Positions 6,768-15,500 of a DNA stretch of 17,482 nucleotides are shown piece after piece; positions within the stretch are counted from its first letter, which is position 1; every line of letters starts with the position of its first letter. Below the pieces are notes generated by a model. It ran no database searches, was not told the DNA's origin, and saw only the letters and a program-made list of their open reading frames with translations. Source of the DNA: Candidatus Poseidoniaceae archaeon. Its GTDB lineage: Archaea > Thermoplasmatota > Poseidoniia > Poseidoniales > Poseidoniaceae. Position numbers and translations under genes: made by a program. Location of the stretch: contig DUJK01000111.1 in NCBI GenBank assembly GCA_013329925.1, positions 1-17,482 on the forward strand. Direction: 5' to 3'.

Positions 6768-9314
6768 TTAATCCCTCCTTTGTAGCAAGCCTAAGGCAGT
6801 GATTAAGATACTGACTGCCAAGAATAACAGTCCAAGATAGAGGCCACCAGTTTCAGATAACCCACTAGCAGATTCGGTAGTCGTGTCAACCTCGAAGTTG
6901 GAAATAGTCATAGAACCTGCAACTAATTGCTGACCATCAATTACAGGAATTACTGTGTAATCTGTTGAACCTGCGACAATTGGACTATCACTAAATTTGA
7001 ATTCATCGGTCTCATCGATTTGGAAATTGTTACGTATAATCAAAAATGTAGCAGACTCGCCGTCCCATTGCCAAGTGAGATCGACGTCGCCATCATCATT
7101 TTGGGCGACTAGTGCCGATATAGTGGGCCCTTGTGTCGTTTGTATCGACTGTGTAGTAGTGGCAGTACTACCTAAGTCATCTTCAACGGTAAGAGATATG
7201 CTAGTTGTGCCGGTGGTGATAATAGAAATAATCTCTCCCTCACTTGACATTGGGTTGCCGAAATTATCGTTCCATTGCCAATAATAGTTTGAGATAATTC
7301 CGTCTAAATCATATGATTGTGTTGCATTAATTACTATAGATTCTCCAGACCAAAGGTTAGCAGATTCTATGTTTATATTTGCTACCGGCTCAGCATTATC
7401 AACATTAATTTGCCATGTTTCAACTTGCGGTGATACCTCTCCGTCATCGAAGGTGATCTGACAAGTCCATGATTGCCCAGCACCAAAATATTGAGCAGCA
7501 ACGAATGTAGAATTATCTAATGAACCCTCTCTAAAGCCATTTCTTAACCACGAAATTTGGAAATTTATCTGATCATTATCTGCATCGGTGAATTCTGGAA
7601 GAATTGTTAGGCCCGACGCTTTATTATCAACAAAGGAAATATTCGTAGGCATTTCTTCAATTGTTACCGACGGCATAGAATTTTGGATTATTACGGACGA
7701 TTCTAATGACTCAATACTGAGTTGTATACCATCGTTTCCGTAGACTGAAACGGTCCAATTTTCTCCTTTAGTGGTAAGTGAAGCAGGCACAGTATTTTGG
7801 TTTGCCAAATCGGTTTGCTCGACGCCGTCCTTGTACCAATTAATTGTTGGAGGCGCCATTACATCATCATCTAAGTCACTGTAAGTATAGGTGAAACTCA
7901 GTGAATCATTGGTGTATGAAATAGCTGGTACGAATTGGAGATTACTAATGACCGGTGCTGAATTCATTATCGTAACATCAACAGAAGACCAAGCTGACCA
8001 ATCAATTCCATCGCTAACTCTAATTTTAGCCGACCAAATCTGATCCTTTTCGGTTAGTGATGATTGTATAATGGTAGAGGATTGTCCAGTCAGGGCATCA
8101 TCCACGCGCCATTCTATTTCAGTAGCAATAATCTGGTCACCATCTAAATCTTGAGTATTATATGTCAAAAACAGGTCACTCAATGTGGTTGGCAGAGATG
8201 GTGAAATTACTGGAGAGGTTATTTCTGGAGGATTATTAGGCTGTATTACTTGACCAATTGTTATGATTTGTGATGACCTAGATTCGATATCCTCGCCATC
8301 AGATGCCGTGACTTCTACTCGCCATTCATCGCCTTCACGTGTGGCAATTGATGGCACAGTTGTATCATTATTGAACTCTGTAACAAGCACTCCATCTAGG
8401 TACCAGTGAATCTCGATAGTCAAGCTATCTTGGTCATCATCTGATACACTGTACGAGACTGTTAGGTCTTCAGATTCATCTGGTGTGGAAGGGTTTATTG
8501 CTGGAGCATTTAGAGTAGGGGGGGTATTTTGAATTGTTACTGTATTACTGGTTTGTAGTGTGCCATAATCAGCCCCGTCACTAGGTCGAACTGTAGCATA
8601 CCAATCTTGACCTTTTGTTGTTTGACTTGGCGGTACAGTCAACCCTGTTATTGTACCAGAAGGTAATGCTTGAGAATCGCGATACCAAGTTATTTCACTA
8701 CCTGACTCAGGATCATTGTCGGAATCGCTGTATGAATAGCTGAGGGTTAGAGAGTCTGTGGTTTTTGCATTGCTTGGAGATAGCAATACATTAGATGCAG
8801 ACGGCGGATTGTTGGGTGGTATATTTTCAGGAACTTGAACTAAATCAGTAACCCAACGATCGCCATTATTATTCCCATTACCGTTCGTGGTCATTCCTGC
8901 TACCTCAAAATTGGCAGTGCCCCCACCTGCTGGGGGTGAAGTCCATTCAAAACTCCAAGAACGGTAACTGCTGCCGGTAATTGTGTGAGTGGCGCTATTG
9001 CCTTGACTATTTACCTTGACCGCCATTATTCCAATTCCGGTGCTTAAGGTCCCTTTATCGACTTCTAGTGAAAATCCGCCACTAGAACCGGCGACTCCAC
9101 CGCTTACTGAAACTGTAACTTGATACAAGTTGTTAGCATCATAGGAGGTCGGTAATCCGGAAATTGATACGGTGGCTGCAGGAGCGGTTGAACCAGAATG
9201 GCAACCACAGCCGGATGCTTGGTTGTAAACTCCTCCCGAATAGCCTTGAATTGCCGGAACAAGTAATAGGAGTGTTGCCAGCGTAACTGCAACAATTACT
9301 CCGCGCTGACTCAT
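6768..9314 (-). CDS. Large surface protein: CxCH domain, Ig/PKD-like repeats, C-terminal anchor, 848 aa
   Basis: A secreted protein anchored by a C-terminal helix. It has a signal peptide at residues 1-24 and then GCGCHSG (C36, C38, H39), a CxCH motif one residue shorter than the classical heme-c site. The domain to about residue 165 (GGFSLEV, ATHTITGSSYRSWSFEWTSP, NNNGDRW) resembles the reelin-like choice-of-anchor V domain, whose members normally carry CxxCH. Five Ig-like repeats of roughly 95 residues follow (about 171-646), with recurring NPP/TPP starts, EIxWYxDG strands and (K/R)GxxW strands. After them come a PKD domain (about 647-732, ATQSYDLDGIISNYYWQW), a fibronectin-III-like domain, and a membrane helix (about 824-845) ending LLQRRD. 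The ATG at 9314 lacks a Shine-Dalgarno sequence. The stop is 2 bases from the next gene's CTG. It probably acts outside the cell in binding or electron transfer; heme attachment is uncertain. Confidence 0.85.
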   Translation of the reverse strand: MSQRGVIVAVTLATLLLLVPAIQGYSGGVYNQASGCGCHSGSTAPAATVSISGLPTSYDANNLYQVTVSVSGGVAGSSGGFSLEVDKGTLSTGIGIMAVKVNSQGNSATHTITGSSYRSWSFEWTSPPAGGGTANFEVAGMTTNGNGNNNGDRWVTDLVQVPENIPPNNPPSASNVLLSPSNAKTTDSLTLSYSYSDSDNDPESGSEITWYRDSQALPSGTITGLTVPPSQTTKGQDWYATVRPSDGADYGTLQTSNTVTIQNTPPTLNAPAINPSTPDESEDLTVSYSVSDDDQDSLTIEIHWYLDGVLVTEFNNDTTVPSIATREGDEWRVEVTASDGEDIESRSSQIITIGQVIQPNNPPEITSPVISPSLPTTLSDLFLTYNTQDLDGDQIIATEIEWRVDDALTGQSSTIIQSSLTEKDQIWSAKIRVSDGIDWSAWSSVDVTIMNSAPVISNLQFVPAISYTNDSLSFTYTYSDLDDDVMAPPTINWYKDGVEQTDLANQNTVPASLTTKGENWTVSVYGNDGIQLSIESLESSVIIQNSMPSVTIEEMPTNISFVDNKASGLTILPEFTDADNDQINFQISWLRNGFREGSLDNSTFVAAQYFGAGQSWTCQITFDDGEVSPQVETWQINVDNAEPVANINIESANLWSGESIVINATQSYDLDGIISNYYWQWNDNFGNPMSSEGEIISIITTGTTSISLTVEDDLGSTATTTQSIQTTQGPTISALVAQNDDGDVDLTWQWDGESATFLIIRNNFQIDETDEFKFSDSPIVAGSTDYTVIPVIDGQQLVAGSMTISNFEVDTTTESASGLSETGGLYLGLLFLAVSILITALGLLQRRD
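6774..6778 (-). promoter_or_regulatory. Shine-Dalgarno site that decides the CTG start
   Basis: GGAGG on the minus strand, inside the last codons of the 848-residue surface-protein gene, is 8 bases before the CTG at 6765. The only other candidate starts in frame (TTG 6729 and later) are more than 40 bases away and would remove the signal peptide, so this site supports initiation at CTG. Confidence 0.6.
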
Positions 9315-9374
9315 AATGTTACTATATCATCGAACTATTGAACATTTACGGATGATTGCATAAACAAATACCAG

Positions 9375-11510
9375 TTAGAAGTCAAGTAGTGACCTTTGAG
9401 GTTGCTTGGGCGAAGAGGTTTGTGGGGCATCACTCAATTCTCTTGATTGGGTAGAGTCTTTGAGTGCTTGGTTCAATGAGTCTTCATCCCAAACAGTAAG
9501 CCCTAGGCTCTCAGCTTTTGTTAGTTTAGTGCCGGCATTTTCACCGGCAATCAAAACGTCAAGTTTGGCAGAAATCGAACCGACCACCTTACCGCCCGCG
9601 GCTTTTACCATCAATTGGATGACCTTACGTGGCTGAGTTAATGTACCAGTTATACAAAACGTCATGCCATCAAACTTACCACTAGAAACTGTAACTGGTT
9701 CCTCATCCAATACTAAATGAGATGATAACTCATGAATTAGAACTCGGCGGAGTTCTAAGCCATCACGGACCTGTATGGCAACTTTTTCGCCAATCCCATC
9801 ATGCTCACAAAGCCCTCGAATAGCGATATTTGATTTGTGTGGTTTCCCACTTTCATCAAGTTCTGGACCATAGTCATCGTCACCCAATTTTGCATGGGCT
9901 CTGCTTAACCAGTCTAACATTCCCTCAAGCGTCTTGACATGGCTAGCGAATAGGGAAGCCAGTTCTGGTCCGATACCTGGAAGGCCAAGTGCGTGGATGA
10001 ATCTACCCAGAGGCATTTTTTTGGTCCGAGCTAATTCTGAGAGAACATTTTGCGCAGATTTTTCGCCCATCCGCTCAAGGCGAGTCAAACCTTGACTGGT
10101 TAATTCATAGAGGCCTGAAATAGATGAAATCATATCTGCTTCGAGTAATTGTTCAACCAATTTCTCACCAATACCGTCCATCTCTAAGGCTCGACACCAA
10201 TAGAGGATTGACCGACTAGTTCGTGCCTCGCAAAGCATATTGTAACATTTTAGAAAGGCTCCTTCAACAATTAGGGTTGAATCGCAGGAAGGGCAAATTT
10301 GCGGAATGGTGATTTCGCACTCTTCGGGAAGTGCGTGCTGAAATTGCGTGCCATCTGCATGATAGCGATCTGCTAGATCCTCCTGTTTGGCCCGACCGAG
10401 GCTGTGTTCAATTTTAGGGATAACATCACCGCGTCGGACGATAAGAATCTTATCACCAATTTTCACCCCAAGCCTTGCAACTTCCCCTGGGTTGTGCAAA
10501 GTTGTGTTTTCTACAGTCACTCCTCCAACACTTTGTGGGGCAATTCTTGCCACTGGGGTTACATTGCCGGTTCTGCCAGTTTGCCAATCAACGCTGAGCA
10601 GTACCGAGGTTGCTTCCTCTGGTGGAAATTTCCATGCTAATGCCCAGCGTGGATGATGGGCGGTCATACCGAGATTTTCCCTTTGCTGAAGATTATCCAG
10701 TTTGAAGACAATTCCATCTATTTCAAATTCAAAGTCACTCCGCTTAGTAGACCATTCTCTAGTATGTTTGATCATTGCCTTTTGAGGTGAATCTGATTCG
10801 AAGATTGTCCAAGGTGCTGGCTCTATACCGGCTTTCTGCAACCAAGCCAGCAATTCACTATCATGATTCGCTGTTGGCGGCTCATTAACGAACTTGACAT
10901 CATAAGCACAAAACACCAAATCGGCAGCATCTGCCTTACCATCACCGTGTTTTTGACGCAAAGCGCCTGAACACAGATTGCGTGGATTTGGTGAAACATC
11001 ACGATATTTTTGCTCAAATGTTGCCAATGGCATAACTACTTCACCACGCACATGACAATCCGCAGCAACGTTAAGTCGTAGTGGAATGTTGGCAACTAAC
11101 TTAGCATTTAGTGTGACATCTTCACCTTTTTCTCCACTCCCTCTTGTTGCTGCTCGGTGCAGGTTACCAGCAACGTACTCTAATGATAAGGCAGAACCGT
11201 CTAATTTTGGTTGAGCAAGGTATCGCTTACCGCCAAATGTTGATTGTGTTACAAAGTGGGTTATGTCTTCGTCTGTAGTCCCCTTATCTAGCGACCTCAT
11301 TGGAAACATGTGTTCTACTTTTTCTGTTCCTGGCAGCGGTTCTGGGCCAACTTCATGTAAAACAGAATTGTTAGGGTCTAGTAATTTCAGCTCGTCCCAC
11401 AACTTATCAAAATCAGCATCTGAAATCTCTGGAGCTGAGTGATTATAGTACAATTCTCGATGATAGCGAACTGCCGCAGAGAGTTCCTCGATTCTCTGCT
11501 TGTCGGCCAT
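9375..11510 (-). CDS. ligA: NAD+-dependent DNA ligase, 711 aa
   Basis: Seals nicks in double-stranded DNA using NAD+ as adenylate donor. All LigA domains are visible. Domain Ia (about 1-70) contains YHRELYYNHSAPEISDADFD, which binds NMN. The adenylation domain has the nucleophile lysine in PKLDG (K102), RGE (155-157), EIDGIVFK (263-270) and WKFP (293-296). The OB fold has TGRTGNVTPVA and TTLHN. A zinc finger has C406, C409, C422 and C427. HhH repeats (about 440-595, with a hydrophilic insert near 540-562) and a C-terminal BRCT domain (about 611-685) follow. The extreme C-terminus QRSLLDF (705-711) after a disordered linker fits a PCNA-interacting box, which is unusual for this bacterial-type enzyme. 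The ATG at 11510 sits directly before domain Ia. The gene follows the PPC gene by 31 bases. Most archaea use ATP-dependent ligase, so acquisition from bacteria is likely. Confidence 0.97.
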   Translation of the reverse strand: MADKQRIEELSAAVRYHRELYYNHSAPEISDADFDKLWDELKLLDPNNSVLHEVGPEPLPGTEKVEHMFPMRSLDKGTTDEDITHFVTQSTFGGKRYLAQPKLDGSALSLEYVAGNLHRAATRGSGEKGEDVTLNAKLVANIPLRLNVAADCHVRGEVVMPLATFEQKYRDVSPNPRNLCSGALRQKHGDGKADAADLVFCAYDVKFVNEPPTANHDSELLAWLQKAGIEPAPWTIFESDSPQKAMIKHTREWSTKRSDFEFEIDGIVFKLDNLQQRENLGMTAHHPRWALAWKFPPEEATSVLLSVDWQTGRTGNVTPVARIAPQSVGGVTVENTTLHNPGEVARLGVKIGDKILIVRRGDVIPKIEHSLGRAKQEDLADRYHADGTQFQHALPEECEITIPQICPSCDSTLIVEGAFLKCYNMLCEARTSRSILYWCRALEMDGIGEKLVEQLLEADMISSISGLYELTSQGLTRLERMGEKSAQNVLSELARTKKMPLGRFIHALGLPGIGPELASLFASHVKTLEGMLDWLSRAHAKLGDDDYGPELDESGKPHKSNIAIRGLCEHDGIGEKVAIQVRDGLELRRVLIHELSSHLVLDEEPVTVSSGKFDGMTFCITGTLTQPRKVIQLMVKAAGGKVVGSISAKLDVLIAGENAGTKLTKAESLGLTVWDEDSLNQALKDSTQSRELSDAPQTSSPKQPQRSLLDF

Positions 11511-11541
11511 GGTTATGCACCCAAGTCATAGGCTTTGAATA

Positions 11542-11970
11542 TCACGAAAATTGTAATCCAAGCAGCTGTACATCTGCCAATGGACAACGAGTCATTACGG
11601 CCTTTGACATTATCCTTAAGTGTATTTCAGCAACTACAGCAATAGTTGAGGAAAACATATGTCCTGCATGAACTGTATTGTCGTCATCTGACCAACAACA
11701 ATGGATGTGGGTGAAGGGTTTTCCGTCTTGAGTTCGGGCAATATTGCCTGATAGACTGACCAGTTCTGAAGGATTTTCAAGTTCCCTCTTAATGTAAATC
11801 CCTTCGTTGTTCATGTAACCATAGATATTATGTCGGGTCCGCCCAATACCACTGGTAATTGCTGCAGCATTGAAGCCTACTTCTTCAGCAAGCTTCTGCA
11901 AAGAGGCGTGAATTTCCTCTCCGGGATCAATCCTTACCAACAAGTCTTCATTGCTTCTAGTCCATTCCAT
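11542..11970 (-). CDS. PPC/DUF296-domain protein (possible DNA-binding), 142 aa
   Basis: A single PPC (plants and prokaryotes conserved, DUF296) domain fills the whole protein. The typical start is present (LVRIDPGEEIHASLQKLAEE, residues 11-30), as are AAAITSGIGRTR (36-46) and the metal-binding-like THIHCCWSDDDNTVHAGHMF segment (87-106) with H88, H90 and H104. Family members form trimers. In plants the domain is fused to AT-hooks that bind AT-rich DNA, whereas stand-alone prokaryotic versions have no settled function. There is no AT-hook here. The ATG at 11970 starts just before the domain, with a weak GGGAA upstream. It lies between the membrane-protein gene (37-base gap) and ligA (31-base gap), all on the minus strand, so co-transcription is plausible. 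A DNA-related role is suggested only by the family name and by ligA next door. Confidence 0.85.
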   Translation of the reverse strand: MEWTRSNEDLLVRIDPGEEIHASLQKLAEEVGFNAAAITSGIGRTRHNIYGYMNNEGIYIKRELENPSELVSLSGNIARTQDGKPFTHIHCCWSDDDNTVHAGHMFSSTIAVVAEIHLRIMSKAVMTRCPLADVQLLGLQFS

Positions 11971-12007
11971 GGCGTTCCCAATAGAATTCGCCTATTGGTC
12001 ATAACGG

Positions 12008-12550
12008 TCATTCTTGCTCTAGATTTTTTTGATAAACCGTCGCCATAAATTGCTTTGCTTGTTCCAAATCATGGTATTTGCCACCAACTGGAAGTGGGCC
12101 AAAAACGCCCCATCCCTTACGAAGTAGCATTATTCTACGCTTGGGTTGACGCTTTGACAAACGTAATTTTTTCCATTCATATCTTTGCCCATCGGCAAAT
12201 AAATGAGTAGATGTAACAGCGTATCGTTTTGGAATCAACAAATAAATAATATGCAAGGATAATAGTACATCCCAGATGATGCCATAAATTATCGAGGTAT
12301 TTGATAACGATATTAGCGCCCAAGGTAAACTCATCATTGCGGCCATGGAAAACAAGTTCCCCCATTGCCGGATTACTTCTTGAGGGCCTTCACTGGCCCA
12401 AGCAAATCCACCATTAGGTAAATCGCCTAGTTTTGGTATGTCGCGTTTTTGTTTAGTTAGCCAAAATGCATCCCAAAGTACAATCGATGCAAGTAGGCCA
12501 ATTACAAAAATAGCGAATGTGTTTGATGATGGAAGATCTATGATTGTCAT
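12008..12550 (-). CDS. Three-helix membrane protein with a basic cytoplasmic domain, 180 aa
   Basis: I do not recognise a named family. Membrane helices are predicted at about residues 11-31, 66-83 and 86-105. Helix 1 is followed by a basic segment (LTKQKRDIPKLG) and a loop with GGFAWASEGP. The C-terminal 75 residues are soluble and very basic (RYEWKKLRLSKRQPKRRIML), ending in a helix (DLEQAKQFMATVYQKNLEQE). The pattern of a short strand-rich module after two helices resembles bacterial PH-like membrane proteins, but this is only a fold guess. The ATG at 12550 lies 5 bases after the TGA of the giant surface-protein gene, with AGGGATG as a ribosome-binding site formed by that gene's last codons. 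The two genes are therefore almost certainly co-transcribed. It might help place or anchor the surface protein, but nothing in the sequence proves this. Confidence 0.75.
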   Translation of the reverse strand: MTIIDLPSSNTFAIFVIGLLASIVLWDAFWLTKQKRDIPKLGDLPNGGFAWASEGPQEVIRQWGNLFSMAAMMSLPWALISLSNTSIIYGIIWDVLLSLHIIYLLIPKRYAVTSTHLFADGQRYEWKKLRLSKRQPKRRIMLLRKGWGVFGPLPVGGKYHDLEQAKQFMATVYQKNLEQE

Positions 12551-12555
12551 CTAAA

Positions 12556-15500
12556 TCATCCCTGCATACCTTTTCTCATGCGACCGATGAACAGTACAAT
12601 AACTACTAAAATCAATACTAGCAAAATAATTGTCACTGAGTCAAAACCATCATTATTGCTTGATTTTCCCTCAAGAACATCCGGTGTACCATCACCATCA
12701 TCATCTTGATCTTCGAATAAATCAGTAGTTTTACCATCTGGACAATTTATGTTATCTGGGGCTCCATCATTATCGGTATCCTGCCAAACACATGGATCAA
12801 GTGGCCATTTATCTCGTGAATCAATAAAGCCATCGTTATCATCATCATCATCATACACATCCGGTCCACAGGAGCGACTATTTGCCAAATCAAACCAATT
12901 ACTTTCATCACAAGACTGGGTGAAATCTTGATCTGAATCAAGCAATTCAACTTCTAATTGAACTAATTTCTCAGATTGTGCACCCAGTTTATCGGCTACC
13001 GTGACTTGTAATATGTGGCTGCCTGGAGAATTAATAATCATTGGATGAGATGAATTAGTAGATGTGTGACGGTAAATTTGATTGCCCCCATCATCAAATA
13101 TTGTCCATGTGTAAGTCAACTCTGTTGGTAAATCTAAATCGTCTGTAGCATTAATTATTGATGAGAACTCTGTTTGTTGCATAATCAAATCTGGTGAATA
13201 GATGGTAAATTGTGGTGCAGCATTGATTTGCAGGTCGAAGGTTATTGCTTCAAACAAGTCTTCTGTCATTAAATCATCAAGCGTTGTAGTTTGAATTGGA
13301 TGACCAATTGATTCAGCATTTACTGTAAGCGAGGCTAGTGATTTCTCGCCCCCTAAAGCGTCTAATGTGTAGGTCATTATGTTGATTGAAGGCGCCATAC
13401 CGCTTACTAAAGAAGAGATTATAGAGCCATCCGAATAGTTTGCTTGTAAATCATAATCACCAACTTTTACCACAGTATCAAGTTTAGAAACAAGGTTAAC
13501 AGATTCAAAAATTTCAGCTGTCGCTCCATCCCAAAGTGAGATATTTTCCTTAATATCAAACATAATATCGTACATCTGCAGGTTTGTTGCCCCACTAAAT
13601 TCTATTAAGCCAATTATCGAGGTAGCAAGCACAGATAAAGGATAATTCTCAACGGAAATAGCTGTTGAACAATCAATAATGGAATTTTCAATAGATAGTC
13701 TAGAAACTGCATCTACGTCATCTGCATGTAGATCAACCCCTACATTATATCCAGTAATTTTGACATTTGAAAGCACAATATTATCAGAAAACCTACCATG
13801 ATGGCTGATTAGTCCTGTTCCAATACCTTCACCATTTAGAGTGATATCTGATAAAATACCTGAACTGTAATCAAAATCAATGCCTGGTGCGCCGGTTAAT
13901 TCTACGTCTTGGAGATTTATTGCTCGGTTATAGGAGCCGGTAATAGCAGGCGATTGCCCCACATTGCCGGTTACATTTTTGACAATGAATTGATCATTGA
14001 TATAGTCTAATTTCAATAAACTTCCAGCGCCGTCAAAATCTGTGCCAAATAATCCAGTCAGTTCACCAGTCACACTAGTTAGCACTAAGCCATCCGAAGA
14101 CCCGCTACCAACTGTTATGTTACTCAGTGCTAGATTGGTTTGACTGGCTCTAATTGCTGGGCCTCCGCATCTCTCCAATGAGATATCAACAAGAGTCAGC
14201 GTGATTTCTGGTGCTTGGTTTGTCTCAATACAACCGCTACCTGCGTCACTCAATTGTGAATTAGTGAGGCTAAAGGATGCATTCGCACTAGAAGAAAAGG
14301 TGATCAGCGGTTCGGTTGAAAGAGAACGAGCAAAGACAAGGTCGTCTCCCTCAAAGGTACCAGAATTAGCTATCAAAACTGCTGGGGAGGCTTCTAAGAT
14401 GTTTGAACCAGTAAGTTCTATTGTCGAATCTTCAGATTGGCCAAGAATAACTCCTGCCCAGCGGTCTCCAAATCCTGTTGAGGTAATAGTTGCTTGACTC
14501 GCCCTAAGCATACCTTCAACAGTAATACTGAAGCCATCTGCAACTCGTAAAACAACATCGCTAGAGATGGTTAAAGAATGCCCTGATGGGATTATCCAAT
14601 CGCTATCAAGGTAATATGGGCTCCAGACTGAATCTAGTATAACATCTGCCAAATCGATCTCATTAACCTCGATTTGCGAGACAGTAAACTGGTGCGACTT
14701 GGATTTACTTGTGTCCCAGGATATCACTTGATTGAAACTATTAAACGATAGCAAAATACTCTCATCCGAACCAGTATAGTCTTGCTGACCGTCGATTAAA
14801 CGTGCAACAGCTTGAATGATTACTTCTCCCGATTGATTGGTTGCGTAAGATACCCCTTGGTAATCAAGCAAGGCGTTGGGCAATGGATTGCCACGATCAA
14901 TAACCGAGATGTAAAGGGATGATGTAACATTTAGTGATGATGTATTAGGTACTGTGACTTGACCATTGATCTCACCATTTTCTACTTGTAAATGGCAGTT
15001 TGAAGAAAGGGATAAATCAAAATTGAGAATGAGTGATTGTGTTGCTATTTCACCATCGCAAGACCAAGCGACATTGCCATTAACCGTTGCTGATTGTTGA
15101 TTATCAAAGCCGGATATACGGCCCGAATCGGTGATTGAAATTGTGTCCGAGTTAATCGCTGCATTTATGCCAATTATGCTGGCATTATCACTAATTGAGA
15201 TTGTTGCTCCTGTCTGCATGACAAGTTCAGTATTATCAATTAACAGCACTGCGTTATCCTCCAAGATCAGATTACCAGTAAGTTCTTGCAATCCAGTATC
15301 CGATTGAATTGTAATAGCAGTATTTGATGATATAATCCAATCACCCGATGGAACGACTGGGACTTGAATCGATTGACCCGCCACACCACCATTCAAGGAT
15401 TTACTAACTCCTGTTCCATAGATACTAGCAGTTACTGTCGAGCCATGAGAGAATAACGGAACTAAAACTTCACCGTTTTCATCGCTTGCCATTTGAAAAG

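Noticed and set aside
5117..9314. Classical multiheme cytochrome operon
   Set aside because: Each exported protein has only one Cys/His motif, with non-standard spacing, so heme content is unproven and I did not name them cytochromes.
9406..10656. Several plus-strand reading frames opposite ligA
   Set aside because: They are shadows of the ligase coding sequence, which has all catalytic motifs in one uninterrupted frame.
12831..12860. ATC/ATT trinucleotide repeat, looks like a microsatellite
   Set aside because: It encodes the poly-Asp part of a calcium-loop repeat in the giant surface protein, and similar codons recur in the neighbouring loops.
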